A stretch of 64,000 nucleotides of DNA, taken from NCBI RefSeq assembly GCF_003240565.2, contig NZ_CP117255.1, forward strand, positions 2,480,001 through 2,544,000. Direction: 5' to 3'. Every line of letters begins with the position of its first letter. The stretch's first letter is position 1. The position numbers and the translations under genes are program-made. This document shows positions 18,724 to 32,653 of this stretch, one piece after another. Under the pieces are notes generated by a model that searched no databases, was not told the origin of the DNA, and saw nothing but the letters and a program-made list of their open reading frames with translations. The stretch is from Rhizobium tumorigenes. GTDB lineage: Bacteria > Pseudomonadota > Alphaproteobacteria > Rhizobiales > Rhizobiaceae.

Positions 18724-21141
18724 ATGTCCAAGAAACCGGCAACTATAGGTACGCAAAAGGCAACGGCTGACATCGGCATAGATCCGGCCTTTGCCTATGC
18801 TGCCATGCCCGGCGTCGCCGATGAGATGGTCGACAAATCCGGCGCCGTGCGTCCCGTCTGGCAGAAGTTTCTTGCGGGCCTAAGCCGCATGCCGGAAAAG
18901 GAACTGCACGAGCGCTTTGCCCGCGCCGATCGCTATCTCCGCGATGCCGGTGTCTTCTACCGCGACTACGGCACCAAGGGTGTCACCGAACGCAACTGGC
19001 CGATATCGCATATTCCCGTGCTCATCGACGAGCGCGAATGGAAAACCCTGTCGGAAGGCTTGGTGCAGCGCGCCGACCTTCTGGAAAAGGTCATCGCCGA
19101 CATCTACGGCGACAACACCTTGGTCAAGGAGGGCTATCTCCCGCCGGCATTGGTGGGCTCCAACCCGGAATTCCTGCGACCGCTGGTCGGCGTGAAACCG
19201 GCGGGCGGCCATTATCTGCATTTCCTGGCCTTTGAGATCGGCCGTGGGCCCGATGGCAACTGGTGGGTGCTGGCCGATCGGACGCAAGCCCCGTCGGGAG
19301 CCGGCTTCGCGCTTGAAACCCGCGTTGCCACCACCCGTGCCTTTTCCGATCTCTACGCCGATGCCAGCGTGCATCGGCTGGCCTCGTTCTTCGGCGCCTT
19401 CCGCGATACGTTGCAGGCCATGAAGCAGGGCGGTGACGGCAGGATCGCAGTTCTCTCGCCCGGCCCCGCAAACGAAACCTATTACGAGCACGCGTACATC
19501 GCCCGCTACCTCGGCTTCATGCTGCTCGAGGGCGAAGACCTCACCGTCGTCAACAATCAGGTGATGGTACGCACCGTCGCCGGACTGAAGCCTATCAGCG
19601 TCCTCTGGCGTCGCCTGGACTCCAACTACGCCGATCCGCTGGAACTCGCGCAGCACTCCCATATCGGCACGCCCGGCCTAGTCGAGGCTTTGCGCTCGCA
19701 ATCGGTGACCATCGTCAATGCGCTTGGCTCTGGCGTCCTCGAGACGCGGGCACTGCTGGCCTTCATGCCCACGATTTCGCGCCACCTGCTGGGCGAAGAG
19801 CTGAAACTGCCGTCGATCGCCACCTGGTGGTGCGGCCAGAAGGCCGAGCGCGCGCAGGTCGCGCGCAATATCGAGAAGATGGTAATCGGGCCGGCATACT
19901 CCCGCCTGCCCTTCTTCGACGACAACGGCCAGTCCGTGCTCGGCTCGACCCTGCGCGCCACGGCAAAGGAATCGATTGCCGATTGGTTGAAGAGCGACGG
20001 CCGCAAGCTGGTCGGGCAGGAGGTCGTCACACTGTCGACCACTCCGGCCTGGATAAACGGTAAGCTGCAGCCCCGACCGATGAGCCTGCGTGTCTTTGCC
20101 GCCCGCACCGAGAACGGCTGGAAGATCATGCCCGGCGGCTTTGCCCGCATCGGCAGCGGCGACGATGTGGCCGCCATCGCCATGCAGGCCGGCGGCTCGG
20201 CCGCCGACGTCTGGATCGTCAGCGACAAGCCAGTCGAGCGCCACACGCTGTTGCCGGCCGAGGAAACTTTTACGCGCAACATGCCCGGAAGCCTTCCGAG
20301 CCGCGCTGCCGACAACCTGTTCTGGCTGGGCCGCTATATCGAGCGGGCCGAAGGAGCGCTGCGCATCCTGCGCGCCTGGCATGGCCGTTTTGCCGAATCC
20401 GCCGATCCGAAGCAGCCGCTGCTGGCCGACGTCAGCGACTATCTCGGCATCGTCGACATCGACACCAAGGAGGCCGTGCCGGAAACCCTGCTGCGCAATA
20501 TCGAGAGCGCCGTGTATTCCGCGAGCAACATCCGCGACCGGTTTTCCCCCGACGGCTGGCTGGCGCTCAACGATCTCGCCAAGACTGCGCGCCGCTTCAA
20601 GGGCCACGTCAAGGCAGGCGATGATGCCAGCCATGCGATGACGATCCTGTTGCGGAAGCTTGCGGGCTTTGCCGGCCTGGTGCATGAAAATATGTACCGC
20701 TTCACCGGCTGGCGTTTCCTGTCGCTCGGTCGCTATATCGAGCGCGGCCTGTTCATGACCCGCGTGCTCGGCCATATGTCCGGCCCGGATGCGCCGGACG
20801 GCTCGCTCGACATGCTGCTGGAAATCGGCGACAGCGTCATGACCCATCGCCGGCGCTACAACGTCAATACCGCACGCCTGACGGTGACGGACCTCCTGGC
20901 CCTCGACCCGCTCAATCCGCGCTCGATCCTGTTCCAGCTGAACGAGATCCACCGCGAAGTGGCGCAACTTCCCGGCGCCACCGTCAATGGCCAGATGTCG
21001 CCCTTCTGTCGCGAGGCTCTCAGACTACAATCGGGCCTGGCAGTGCTAACGCCTGAAACCATGACGGCCGACGCCTACCAGCGGCTTGAGCGCGAACTCG
21101 AACATCTGTCGGACCTTCTGGCTCACACTTATCTGGGATAG
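18724..21141 (+). CDS. Circularly permuted ATP-grasp / alpha-E domain fusion
   Basis: An 805-residue protein fusing two proteins that are separate genes in many bacteria. Residues about 60-490 are the circularly permuted type 2 ATP-grasp module (COG2308), with NWPISHIPVLID, LSPGPANETYYEHAYIAR and the VLWRRLDSNYADPLEL stretch. Residues about 510-805 are the all-helical alpha-E domain (COG2307): NLFWLGRYIERAE, FTGWRFLSLGRYIERG and an HREVAQLPG segment. The ATP-grasp part is predicted to form amide bonds through an acyl-phosphate. It lies between two transglutaminase-like genes, with 12-base and 3-base gaps, so all three are one operon. Confidence 0.9.
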   Translation: MSKKPATIGTQKATADIGIDPAFAYAAMPGVADEMVDKSGAVRPVWQKFLAGLSRMPEKELHERFARADRYLRDAGVFYRDYGTKGVTERNWPISHIPVLIDEREWKTLSEGLVQRADLLEKVIADIYGDNTLVKEGYLPPALVGSNPEFLRPLVGVKPAGGHYLHFLAFEIGRGPDGNWWVLADRTQAPSGAGFALETRVATTRAFSDLYADASVHRLASFFGAFRDTLQAMKQGGDGRIAVLSPGPANETYYEHAYIARYLGFMLLEGEDLTVVNNQVMVRTVAGLKPISVLWRRLDSNYADPLELAQHSHIGTPGLVEALRSQSVTIVNALGSGVLETRALLAFMPTISRHLLGEELKLPSIATWWCGQKAERAQVARNIEKMVIGPAYSRLPFFDDNGQSVLGSTLRATAKESIADWLKSDGRKLVGQEVVTLSTTPAWINGKLQPRPMSLRVFAARTENGWKIMPGGFARIGSGDDVAAIAMQAGGSAADVWIVSDKPVERHTLLPAEETFTRNMPGSLPSRAADNLFWLGRYIERAEGALRILRAWHGRFAESADPKQPLLADVSDYLGIVDIDTKEAVPETLLRNIESAVYSASNIRDRFSPDGWLALNDLAKTARRFKGHVKAGDDASHAMTILLRKLAGFAGLVHENMYRFTGWRFLSLGRYIERGLFMTRVLGHMSGPDAPDGSLDMLLEIGDSVMTHRRRYNVNTARLTVTDLLALDPLNPRSILFQLNEIHREVAQLPGATVNGQMSPFCREALRLQSGLAVLTPETMTADAYQRLERELEHLSDLLAHTYLG

Positions 21142-21144
21142 ATC

Positions 21145-22023
21145 ATGCAATACGACCTGTCCCTGAAAATGGGCTATACCTACCAGATCCCGGCCTCCAA
21201 CGCCCGTCACATGCTGCGCTTGCTGCCCCTGTCGCTGCCGGGCCGCCAGCGGCTGGTAGCGGGTTCCCTGACGATCTCGCCTGTCCCGGAAGAGCAGAGG
21301 CTGTTTACCGACTTCTTCCTGCATCCGACGACCTCGCTCCTGGTGCGCAAGCCCCATGAAAAGCTCGAGATTCGGATGAAGGCCCGGGTGCACGTCGAAA
21401 GCCTGGCAGGCACGGCAGATTTTTCACCACTTTTGCCGGACCTAGCAGACGAGATCGCCGATTGCTGGTCTGTCGATGCGCTGTCTCCGCACCATTTCCT
21501 GAGCGCCAGTCCGCGCCTGTCGGAAAGCACCGAGATTGCCGACTATGCCCGCCAGTGGGCATCGAGCCCGCTGACCGTGATGCAGATCGCCCGCGCCATG
21601 TGCACGAAGATCTACGAGGACTTCACCTATGACGGCAAGGCAACGAGTGTCGACACGACGCCAAACGAGGCCTTCAAGCTGAAGCGCGGCGTCTGCCAGG
21701 ACTTTTCGCATATCATGATCATAGCGCTGCGCAGCCTCGGCATCCCCGCCGGCTACGTTAGCGGCTTCCTGCGCACCATCCCGCCACCCGGCAAGACGCG
21801 GCTCGAAGGTGCCGATGCAATGCACGCCTGGGTGCGCGCGTGGTGCGGTGAAACCGTCGGCTGGATCGAACTCGACCCGACCAACGATATCCCGGCGAGC
21901 ACAGACCACATCGTCGTCGCCTACGGCCGCGACTATTCCGATGTCGCACCGGTCATCGGCGTGCTGAAGAGCTACGGCAGCCAGAAGATCGACCAGGCAG
22001 TCGACGTCATCCCGCTCGGCTAG
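21145..22023 (+). CDS. Transglutaminase family protein
   Basis: A 292-residue COG1305 protein. The N-terminal beta domain (residues 1-150) precedes the papain-like core with catalytic C184 in KRGVCQDFSH, H227 in DAMHAWVRAW and D244 in ELDPTNDIPA. Bacterial members of this group usually act as peptidases or amide-bond exchangers. It starts three bases after the ATP-grasp/alpha-E gene and ends the operon. With a second transglutaminase domain in the first gene, the operon encodes two Cys-His-Asp enzymes around one ligase. Confidence 0.9.
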   Translation: MQYDLSLKMGYTYQIPASNARHMLRLLPLSLPGRQRLVAGSLTISPVPEEQRLFTDFFLHPTTSLLVRKPHEKLEIRMKARVHVESLAGTADFSPLLPDLADEIADCWSVDALSPHHFLSASPRLSESTEIADYARQWASSPLTVMQIARAMCTKIYEDFTYDGKATSVDTTPNEAFKLKRGVCQDFSHIMIIALRSLGIPAGYVSGFLRTIPPPGKTRLEGADAMHAWVRAWCGETVGWIELDPTNDIPASTDHIVVAYGRDYSDVAPVIGVLKSYGSQKIDQAVDVIPLG

Positions 22024-22140
22024 ATTCCCGAAACTGGAATATGCAGCCGGATCGCTCAATTCGTACCTAAGTTGTCAATGCAATGAAAAGGATTACCCAA
22101 CTAGGGTACCCAGAGTTGTGGGGCAATACTTTAGGTGAAC

Positions 22141-23334
22141 ATGATGAGCACCAGTTTCAAATCCGGTTTCGGCGTGCGCCGTTTTTTCAGCGACCGGAGC
22201 GGCAATTTCGGCATTCTCACGGCGCTAGCAGTGCCCGTCGTATTTGCCGGCGCCGGAGTGGCGGTAGATGTTTCCAACATGGTGCTGTCGAAGAACCAGG
22301 TTCAGAATGCGACCGATGCCGCAGCACTAGCAACAGCCAGCGCATTGGCCGCTGGCGACATTGACAGCACCACGGCAACTCAATTTGGCAAGGACTTCGT
22401 TACCGGTCAGATGGCCAACTATATGGCGGGCGACGCAACGGCCTTGGCAGCGATCAAGTCGAGCACCACCGTCAGTGTGACGCAAGCCGCCAATGGTGCA
22501 ACAGGCAAGATCTTCAGCGTATCGGTCAGCTCCGGATATAACATGAACGTCAACGGCCTGACGCGTCTCTTAGGCTTGAACACCGTCAAAATCGGTGCGG
22601 GCAGTTCAACCTCGAGCGCAACGGAAAGCAAGAATGCGCTGTCGATGTATTTGGTCCTCGACCGGTCCGGCTCGATGGATGAGGACACTGCGACCGTCAA
22701 CGCCACGACTCCGACGAAAACGGTATGCGATTTAGCAATCGGCAACTTTTGTTTCCGCCAGCGGACCGTCACCAACTACTATAGCAAAATGGAATCTCTC
22801 AAGATTGCCGTGACCAATCTCACCGCGCAGTTGAAGAAAGCTGATCCGAACATGCTCTATGTCCGAACCGGCGGCGATTCCTACAACAACCAGGCCCAAA
22901 CCGCATCGGCCCTGACTTGGGGAACGTCAGACATCAGTTCCTATGTCAACAAGTTAACTGCTGATGGCACAACCGATTCAAGCGGCGCCTTTAAAAATGC
23001 ATACGAAGCTCTAATGGCTTCGACCGAAGACACCGCCCATCACAACAAAAATGGCCAAGTTCCAACCAAATATATCGTTTTCATGACGGATGGCGACAAC
23101 AACGTTGCCAATGCCGATGCTACGACCAGAACTTATTGCGACAAAGCTAGAACTGCGGGCATGCAGGTCTACACGGTAGCTTTGATGGCGCCGTCAAACG
23201 GCCAGGCCTTGCTCAACTACTGCGCGACCTCGCCATCGACTTACTTCAAAGCGGAAAATTCCGATGACCTGATTGCCGCCTTCAAGGCAATCGGCGAGAA
23301 AGCCACGCTGCAGTTGACATTGATGACCAAGTAG
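22141..23334 (+). CDS. TadG-like protein with von Willebrand A domain
   Basis: A 397-residue protein. Residues 18-45 form a TadE/TadG-type N-terminal segment (FFSDRSGNFGILTALAVPVV), a hydrophobic anchor followed by VDVSNMVLSKNQVQNATDAA. A von Willebrand A domain from about 165 carries the metal site DRSGSMD near residue 175 and MTDGDNN. Such proteins are associated with Tad/Flp pilus assembly or the envelope. I chose ATG 22141 (AGG just upstream; ATG 22144 is equally possible; a GTG at 22135 is in frame). No other tad genes lie in the window. Confidence 0.85.
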   Translation: MMSTSFKSGFGVRRFFSDRSGNFGILTALAVPVVFAGAGVAVDVSNMVLSKNQVQNATDAAALATASALAAGDIDSTTATQFGKDFVTGQMANYMAGDATALAAIKSSTTVSVTQAANGATGKIFSVSVSSGYNMNVNGLTRLLGLNTVKIGAGSSTSSATESKNALSMYLVLDRSGSMDEDTATVNATTPTKTVCDLAIGNFCFRQRTVTNYYSKMESLKIAVTNLTAQLKKADPNMLYVRTGGDSYNNQAQTASALTWGTSDISSYVNKLTADGTTDSSGAFKNAYEALMASTEDTAHHNKNGQVPTKYIVFMTDGDNNVANADATTRTYCDKARTAGMQVYTVALMAPSNGQALLNYCATSPSTYFKAENSDDLIAAFKAIGEKATLQLTLMTK

Positions 23335-23367
23335 CGAGTTCGCTCTACCTTATTACCCAACCACCCT

Positions 23368-23398
23368 ACCCGCTCCACCCCTCGGAGCGGGTTTTCTT
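23368..23398 (+). terminator. Rho-independent terminator after the TadG-like gene
   Basis: ACCCGCTCC (23368-23376) pairs with GGAGCGGGT (23384-23392) around a 7-base loop, followed by TTTCTTTC. It lies 33 bases after the stop and separates the TadG-like gene from the glycogen operon. Confidence 0.88.
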
Positions 23399-23597
23399 TC
23401 GCGTCCAGGGTGTCGCTTGCTGCCGAAATCTGCCCTTTGGCGCGCGCAATTGTCGTGCCGCACCAACCTCTCCGGCTATTTTCCGCTTTCGCGATATTCC
23501 TTTGTTGCAACTGCTCTATATCGGTGCATAAACTGGAGGCAGAGACGCGTTCGGAAAACGATTTATTCAGATTTAACACTCTGATTACAAATCATAA

Positions 23598-26072
23598 ATG
23601 GCGAGACCAACCATGAATACGATTTCAAAGGCCTCACTCCCCGCGCCCGCGCCCCGCAGTTCCCGTCCTGAGATTCTGGCCGAAGAAATCATCGAGCGCC
23701 TGACCTACCGCATCGGCAAGGATGCCAAGGTCGCCAAGCCGCACGACTGGCTCACCGCAACCATCCTCGTCATCCGGGACCGGATCATCGACCGCTGGAT
23801 GGAATCCACCCGCAAGACCTACGCATCCGGCGCCAAACGCGTCTATTACCTGTCTCTGGAATTCCTCATCGGTCGCCTCATGCGCGATGCCATTTCCAAT
23901 CTCGAATTGATGGAAGAGATCACCGAGGCCCTCACCTCGCTCGGTGTCGACGTCAACGTCATTGCTGGCCTCGAGCCGGATGCAGCGCTTGGCAACGGCG
24001 GCCTCGGCCGTCTCGCCGCCTGCTTCATGGAGTCGATGGCCACGGTCGACGTGCCCGCCTACGGCTACGGCATCCGCTACGTGCACGGCCTGTTCCGCCA
24101 GCAGATGGCTGATGGCTGGCAGGTCGAGTTGCCAGAAACCTGGCTGGCGCACGGCAACCCCTGGGAGTTCGAGCGCCGCGAGAGTGCCTACGAAATCGGC
24201 TACGGCGGTGCCGTGGAAATCGTCGCCGGCAACGAGGATGCGCCGCGCTATGTCTGGAAGCCCGCAGAGCGCGTTATAGCGGCGGCCTTCGACACACCTG
24301 TCGTCGGCTGGCGCGGCAAGCGCGTCAACACGCTGCGCCTCTGGGCAGCCCAGCCGATCGATCCAATCCTGCTCGACGCCTTCAATGCGGGCGATCATAT
24401 CGGCGCACTGCGCGAGAGCAACAAGGCTGAAAGCCTGACGCGCGTCCTTTACCCGGCAGACGGCACGCCGGCCGGCCAGGAGCTGCGCCTTCGCCAGGAG
24501 TTTTTCTTCTGCTCGGCCTCGCTGCAGGACATCATCCGCCGCCACCTGCAGCAATATGACGACCTGACCTCGCTGCCGGACAAGGTCGCCATCCAGCTGA
24601 ACGACACCCATCCGGCCGTCTCCGTTCCCGAACTGATGCGCCTGTTGGTCGACGTCCACGGCTTCGAATTCGACGCCGCGTGGGACATCACCCGCAAAAC
24701 GTTTTCCTACACGAACCACACGCTGCTGCCGGAGGCGCTGGAAAGCTGGCCCATCCCCTTGTTCGAACGCCTGCTGCCGCGCCACATGCAGATCGTCTAT
24801 GCGATCAACACCACGGTGCTGCTCGAAGCGCGCAAGGTGCATAACTTCACCGACGCAGAAATCCGCAGCGTTTCCATGATCGACGAGAGCGGCGACCGTC
24901 GCCTGCGCATGGGCAACCTCGCTTTCATCGGCTCGCATTCCATCAACGGCGTGTCTGCCCTGCACACCGAGCTGATGAAGGAGACGGTGTTTGCCGACCT
25001 GAACAAGCTCTATCCCGACCGCATCAACAACAAGACCAACGGCATCACGCCGCGCCGCTGGCTGATGCAATGCAATCCGGGGCTGACAAGCCTGATCCGC
25101 GAAACCATCGGCGACGCCTTCATGGATGATGCCGAGAAGCTGAAGCCGCTCGACGCCTTCGCCGGCGATGCCGCCTTCCAGGAAAAATTTGCCAGGATCA
25201 AGCGCGACAACAAGGCACGGCTTTCCAATCTGGTCGCCGGCCGCATGGGCATCAAGCTGGATCCGAATGCCATGTTCGACATCCAGATCAAGCGCATCCA
25301 CGAATACAAGCGCCAGCTCCTCAACATCGTCGAGACGGTGGCCCTCTACGACCAGATCCGCTCGCATCCCGAACTCGACTGGCAGCCGCGCGTCAAACTG
25401 TTCGCTGGCAAGGCAGCGCCGAGCTATCACAACGCAAAGCTGATCATCAAACTGATCAACGATGTCGCCAAGGTCATCAACAACGACCCGTCGGTGCGCG
25501 GCCTCCTGAAGGTCGTGTTCATCCCGAACTACAACGTCTCGCTTGCCGAAGTGATGGTGCCTGCTGCCGACCTGTCGGAGCAGATCTCGACCGCCGGCAT
25601 GGAAGCGTCCGGCACCGGCAACATGAAATTCGGCCTCAACGGCGCGCTCACCATCGGCACGCTGGACGGCGCGAATGTCGAGATGCGCGACAATGTCGGC
25701 GCCGACAACATCGTCATCTTCGGTCTCACCGCCGAGCAGGTCGCCAAGGTCAGGACAGACGGCCACAACCCGCGCCAGGTGATCGAGCAGTCCCGCGAAC
25801 TGGCACAGGCGCTGGCCGCCATCTCCTCGGGCGTCTTTTCGCCGGACGACCGCAATCGCTACACTGACCTGATCGAGGGTATCTATGCCCATGACTGGTT
25901 CATGGTCGCTGCCGATTTCGACAGCTACGCCGCCGCCCAGCGCGACGTCGACCTTCTCTGGGCTGATAAGGCGACCTGGTACAACAAGACCATCTGCAAT
26001 ACGGCGCGCATGGGCTGGTTCTCATCCGACCGGACTATCCGCCAGTATGCGGATGAGATCTGGAGAGCTTGA
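23598..26072 (+). CDS. glgP: Glycogen phosphorylase
   Basis: An 824-residue enzyme of family length (GT35). It releases glucose-1-phosphate from glycogen ends using phosphate and pyridoxal phosphate. The PLP-site region EASGTGNMKFGLNGALTIG (near residues 665-690) and the upstream KRIHEYKRQL and NDTHPAV motifs are present. First gene of the glg operon; its stop overlaps the glgB start by one base. The start is uncertain: ATG 23598 and ATG 23613 are both possible and neither has a strong ribosome binding site. The 190 bases upstream hold the probable promoter. Confidence 0.96.
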   Translation: MARPTMNTISKASLPAPAPRSSRPEILAEEIIERLTYRIGKDAKVAKPHDWLTATILVIRDRIIDRWMESTRKTYASGAKRVYYLSLEFLIGRLMRDAISNLELMEEITEALTSLGVDVNVIAGLEPDAALGNGGLGRLAACFMESMATVDVPAYGYGIRYVHGLFRQQMADGWQVELPETWLAHGNPWEFERRESAYEIGYGGAVEIVAGNEDAPRYVWKPAERVIAAAFDTPVVGWRGKRVNTLRLWAAQPIDPILLDAFNAGDHIGALRESNKAESLTRVLYPADGTPAGQELRLRQEFFFCSASLQDIIRRHLQQYDDLTSLPDKVAIQLNDTHPAVSVPELMRLLVDVHGFEFDAAWDITRKTFSYTNHTLLPEALESWPIPLFERLLPRHMQIVYAINTTVLLEARKVHNFTDAEIRSVSMIDESGDRRLRMGNLAFIGSHSINGVSALHTELMKETVFADLNKLYPDRINNKTNGITPRRWLMQCNPGLTSLIRETIGDAFMDDAEKLKPLDAFAGDAAFQEKFARIKRDNKARLSNLVAGRMGIKLDPNAMFDIQIKRIHEYKRQLLNIVETVALYDQIRSHPELDWQPRVKLFAGKAAPSYHNAKLIIKLINDVAKVINNDPSVRGLLKVVFIPNYNVSLAEVMVPAADLSEQISTAGMEASGTGNMKFGLNGALTIGTLDGANVEMRDNVGADNIVIFGLTAEQVAKVRTDGHNPRQVIEQSRELAQALAAISSGVFSPDDRNRYTDLIEGIYAHDWFMVAADFDSYAAAQRDVDLLWADKATWYNKTICNTARMGWFSSDRTIRQYADEIWRA

Positions 26073-28279
26073 TGAAGAAACGAAAAGCCGGCGCTGAAGG
26101 CACGGCCGCAAAGAATGTCTCCGCCGAGACCATCGCAGCGATACTCAACGCAGAGCATACTGACCCGTTTTCCGTCCTCGGGGTGCAGCAGACGGACGAA
26201 GGCTATGTCGTCCGCTGCTTCGTTCCCGGTGCCGAAGCGGTCAGCGCGACCACCATCGACGGTACGTTGATCGGCGAACTCGAGATGCTCGATCCGGCCG
26301 GATTTTTCGCCGGTCCGGTAACTCTTTCGAAGCTGCAACCGGTGCGCTACCGCGCCCGCCGCGACGATGCGGAATGGGCCGTCACCGATCCCTATTCCTT
26401 CGGCCCCGTGCTCGGCCCGATGGACGATTATTACGCCCGCGAAGGCTCCGATCTTCGCCTGTTCGACAAGATGGGCGCCCACCCGCTGAAGCATGAAGGC
26501 GTCCACGGCTTCCATTTCGCCGTCTGGGCACCGAACGCGCGCCGGGTTTCCGTCGTCGGCGAATTCAACGGCTGGGACGGCCGCCGCCACGTCATGCGTC
26601 TGCGCAGCGACAGCGGCATCTGGGAAATCTTTGCCCCGGACGTCCGGGCCGGCGTCACCTACAAGTTCGAGATTATCGGCAAGGATGGCGATCTGCAGCC
26701 CCTCAAGGCCGATCCCTATGCACGACGCGGCGAGATGCGTCCGAAGAATGCATCGGTGACGACGCCGGAACTGGTGCAGGACTGGGAAGACGACGCCCAC
26801 AGGAAGCATTGGTCGGATGTCGACCATCGTCGCCAGCCGATTTCCATCTACGAAGTGCATGCCGGCTCCTGGCAGCGCAACGACGATGGCACGATGTTGT
26901 CCTGGGACGAGATGGCCTCACGGCTCATCCCCTACGTCGTCGACATGGGCTTTACCCACATCGAATTCCTGCCGATCACCGAGCACCCCTACGATCCCTC
27001 CTGGGGCTACCAGACCACCGGCCTCTATGCCCCGACGGCCCGGTTCGGCGAGCCCGAAGGCTTCGCCCGCTTCGTCAACGGCGCCCACAAGGTCGGCGTC
27101 AGCGTCATCCTCGACTGGGTGCCGGCGCACTTTCCGACCGACGCCCACGGCCTCAGGCATTTCGACGGCACGGCCCTTTACGAGCATGCCGACCCACGCC
27201 AGGGCTTTCATCCTGACTGGAACACTGCGATCTACAATTTCGGTCGCACCGAGGTCGTCTCCTACCTGCTCAACAACGCCGTCTACTGGGCCGAGAAATT
27301 CCATCTGGACGGCTTGCGCGTCGATGCCGTCGCCTCGATGCTCTACCTCGACTATTCGCGCAAGCACGGCGAATGGGTGCCCAACGAGTACGGTGGCAAC
27401 GAAAACCTCGAGGCCGTGCGTTTTGTCCAGGAGATGAACAAGCGCCTCTACGGCAGCCATCCCGGCGTCATGTCGATCGCCGAGGAATCCACCTCGTGGC
27501 CCAAGGTTTCGGCGCCCGTGCACGAAGGCGGACTGGGGTTCGGCTTCAAGTGGAACATGGGCTTCATGCACGACACGCTGAGCTATCTCGCCCGCGAGCC
27601 AGTGCACCGCAAGCACCACCACAGCGAACTTACCTTTGGCCTGATCTACGCCTACTCCGAAAATTTCGTCCTGCCGATTTCCCACGACGAAGTGGTGCAC
27701 GGCAAGGGCTCGATGATCGCCAAGATGGCAGGCGACGACTGGCAGAAATTCGCCAACCTGCGTGCTTTCTACGGCTTCATGTGGGGTTATCCCGGCAAGA
27801 AGCTGTTGTTCATGGGCCAGGAGTTTGCCCAGTGGAGCGAATGGAGCGAGGAGCGTGCGCTCGACTGGAACCTGCTCCAATACCGCATGCACGAGGGCAT
27901 GCGACGGCTGGTGCGCGACCTCAACTTCACCTACCGCAGCAAGCCGTCGCTGCATGCGCGCGACTGCGAGGGTGAAGGCTTTGAGTGGCTCGTCGTCGAT
28001 GACGATACGAACTCGGTCTATGCCTGGCTGCGCAAGGCACCGGGTGAAAAGCCCATTGCCGTGATCACCAATTTCACGCCAGTCTATCGGGAGAACTACG
28101 CGCTTCCATTGCCAGCGGAGGGGCGCTGGCGGGAGATCCTTAACACTGATGCCGACATCTATGGCGGCAGCGGAAAAGGGAACGGAGGACGGGTGCAAGC
28201 CGTTAATGCCGGGGGAAGCATCATGGCCAACATCACACTGCCGCCGCTGGCGACCATTCTGCTGGAACCGGAATTTTAA
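26072..28279 (+). CDS. glgB: 1,4-alpha-glucan branching enzyme
   Basis: A 735-residue GH13 enzyme that forms alpha-1,6 branches in glycogen. N-terminal CBM48-type domains (about residues 20-230) precede the barrel, which carries DWVPAHF, nucleophile D418 in [10 protein letters not shown], the acid pair E471/E472 in AEEST and D539 in SHDEVVH. ATG 26072 shares its A with the glgP stop (TGATG), suggesting translational coupling. Length and order match the Agrobacterium glycogen operon. Confidence 0.97.
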   Translation: MKKRKAGAEGTAAKNVSAETIAAILNAEHTDPFSVLGVQQTDEGYVVRCFVPGAEAVSATTIDGTLIGELEMLDPAGFFAGPVTLSKLQPVRYRARRDDAEWAVTDPYSFGPVLGPMDDYYAREGSDLRLFDKMGAHPLKHEGVHGFHFAVWAPNARRVSVVGEFNGWDGRRHVMRLRSDSGIWEIFAPDVRAGVTYKFEIIGKDGDLQPLKADPYARRGEMRPKNASVTTPELVQDWEDDAHRKHWSDVDHRRQPISIYEVHAGSWQRNDDGTMLSWDEMASRLIPYVVDMGFTHIEFLPITEHPYDPSWGYQTTGLYAPTARFGEPEGFARFVNGAHKVGVSVILDWVPAHFPTDAHGLRHFDGTALYEHADPRQGFHPDWNTAIYNFGRTEVVSYLLNNAVYWAEKFHLDGLRVDAVASMLYLDYSRKHGEWVPNEYGGNENLEAVRFVQEMNKRLYGSHPGVMSIAEESTSWPKVSAPVHEGGLGFGFKWNMGFMHDTLSYLAREPVHRKHHHSELTFGLIYAYSENFVLPISHDEVVHGKGSMIAKMAGDDWQKFANLRAFYGFMWGYPGKKLLFMGQEFAQWSEWSEERALDWNLLQYRMHEGMRRLVRDLNFTYRSKPSLHARDCEGEGFEWLVVDDDTNSVYAWLRKAPGEKPIAVITNFTPVYRENYALPLPAEGRWREILNTDADIYGGSGKGNGGRVQAVNAGGSIMANITLPPLATILLEPEF

Positions 28280-28299
28280 GAATCGATTGGGAGGATAAA

Positions 28300-29562
28300 A
28301 TGGTAGAGAAACGCATTCAGCCCTTGGCGCGCGACGCTATGGCCTATGTCCTCGCAGGTGGCCGAGGAAGCCGCCTGAAGGAACTGACCGACCGCCGCGC
28401 CAAGCCTGCGGTGTACTTCGGGGGCAAGGCGCGCATCATCGATTTTGCGCTCTCCAACGCGCTGAACTCCGGTATCCGCCGCATCGGTGTGGCGACGCAG
28501 TACAAGGCGCACTCGCTGATCCGCCACATGCAGCGCGGCTGGAACTTCTTTCGCCCCGAGCGTAACGAAAGCTTCGACATCCTGCCTGCCAGCCAGCGCG
28601 TTTCCGAGACGCAGTGGTACGAGGGTACCGCCGACGCCGTCTTCCAGAATATCGACATCATTCAGGACTACGGCGTCGAGTACATGGTCATCCTCGCGGG
28701 CGACCACGTCTACAAGATGGACTATGAATACATGCTGCAGCAGCATGTCGACTCAGGCGCTGATGTCACCATCGGTTGCCTCGAAGTGCCGCGCATGGAA
28801 GCCGTTGGCTTCGGCGTGGTGCACGTCGACGAGCACGACCGCATCATCGATTTCGTCGAGAAGCCTGCCGATCCACCCGCCATCCCGGGCAAGCCGGAAA
28901 GCTCCTTCGCGTCGATGGGTATCTATGTCTTCCGCACCAAGTTCCTGATCGAGGAGCTGCGCCGCGATGCCGCCGATCCGAACTCCAGCCGCGACTTCGG
29001 CAAGGACATCATCCCTTACATCGTCAAGAACGGAAAAGCCGTCGCTCACCGCTTTGCCCAGTCCTGCGTTCGCTCCGATTTCGAGAACGAGCCCTACTGG
29101 CGCGACGTCGGTACCATCGACGCCTACTGGCAGGCCAATGTCGATCTGACGGCCATCGTCCCGGAACTCGATATCTACGACAAGAGCTGGCCGATCTGGA
29201 CCTATGCCGAGATCAATCCGCCGGCGAAATTCGTCCATGACGACGAAGATCGCCGCGGCTCGGCCGTATCCTCTCTTGTCGCGGGCGACTGCATCATCTC
29301 GGGCGCGACACTGTCGAGCAGCCTGCTGTTCACTGGCGTCAGGGCGAACTCATATTCGCGCCTCGAAGGTGCCGTCGTGCTGCCGAGCGTCAAGATCGGG
29401 CGCCGGGCACAGCTGAAGAACGTTGTCATCGACCACGGCGTCACCATTCCGGAAGGTCTGGTTGTCGGCGAGGACATCGAGCTCGACGCCAAGCGCTTCC
29501 GCCGAAGCGAAGGCGGCATCTGCCTGATCACCCAATCGATGATCGATAAACTGGATATTTGA
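28300..29562 (+). CDS. glgC: Glucose-1-phosphate adenylyltransferase (ADP-glucose pyrophosphorylase)
   Basis: A 420-residue enzyme that makes ADP-glucose from glucose-1-phosphate and ATP, the committed step in glycogen synthesis. The nucleotide-binding start [19 protein letters not shown] and [19 protein letters not shown] are present, as is the FVEKPADPP loop. The C-terminal part is a beta-helix ([20 protein letters not shown]). Strong GGGAGGA (28289-28295) sits before ATG 28300, 20 bases after glgB. In rhizobia and Agrobacterium this enzyme is activated by fructose-6-phosphate and pyruvate; that is family knowledge. Confidence 0.97.
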   Translation: MVEKRIQPLARDAMAYVLAGGRGSRLKELTDRRAKPAVYFGGKARIIDFALSNALNSGIRRIGVATQYKAHSLIRHMQRGWNFFRPERNESFDILPASQRVSETQWYEGTADAVFQNIDIIQDYGVEYMVILAGDHVYKMDYEYMLQQHVDSGADVTIGCLEVPRMEAVGFGVVHVDEHDRIIDFVEKPADPPAIPGKPESSFASMGIYVFRTKFLIEELRRDAADPNSSRDFGKDIIPYIVKNGKAVAHRFAQSCVRSDFENEPYWRDVGTIDAYWQANVDLTAIVPELDIYDKSWPIWTYAEINPPAKFVHDDEDRRGSAVSSLVAGDCIISGATLSSSLLFTGVRANSYSRLEGAVVLPSVKIGRRAQLKNVVIDHGVTIPEGLVVGEDIELDAKRFRRSEGGICLITQSMIDKLDI

Positions 29563-29566
29563 TAAT

Positions 29567-32645
<3,079 letters not shown>

Positions 32646-32653
32646 TCCGGCAG

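Noticed and set aside
23634..25892. A 752-codon minus-strand frame opposite glgP
   Set aside because: It is a shadow of high-GC codon bias; the plus strand is unmistakably glycogen phosphorylase.
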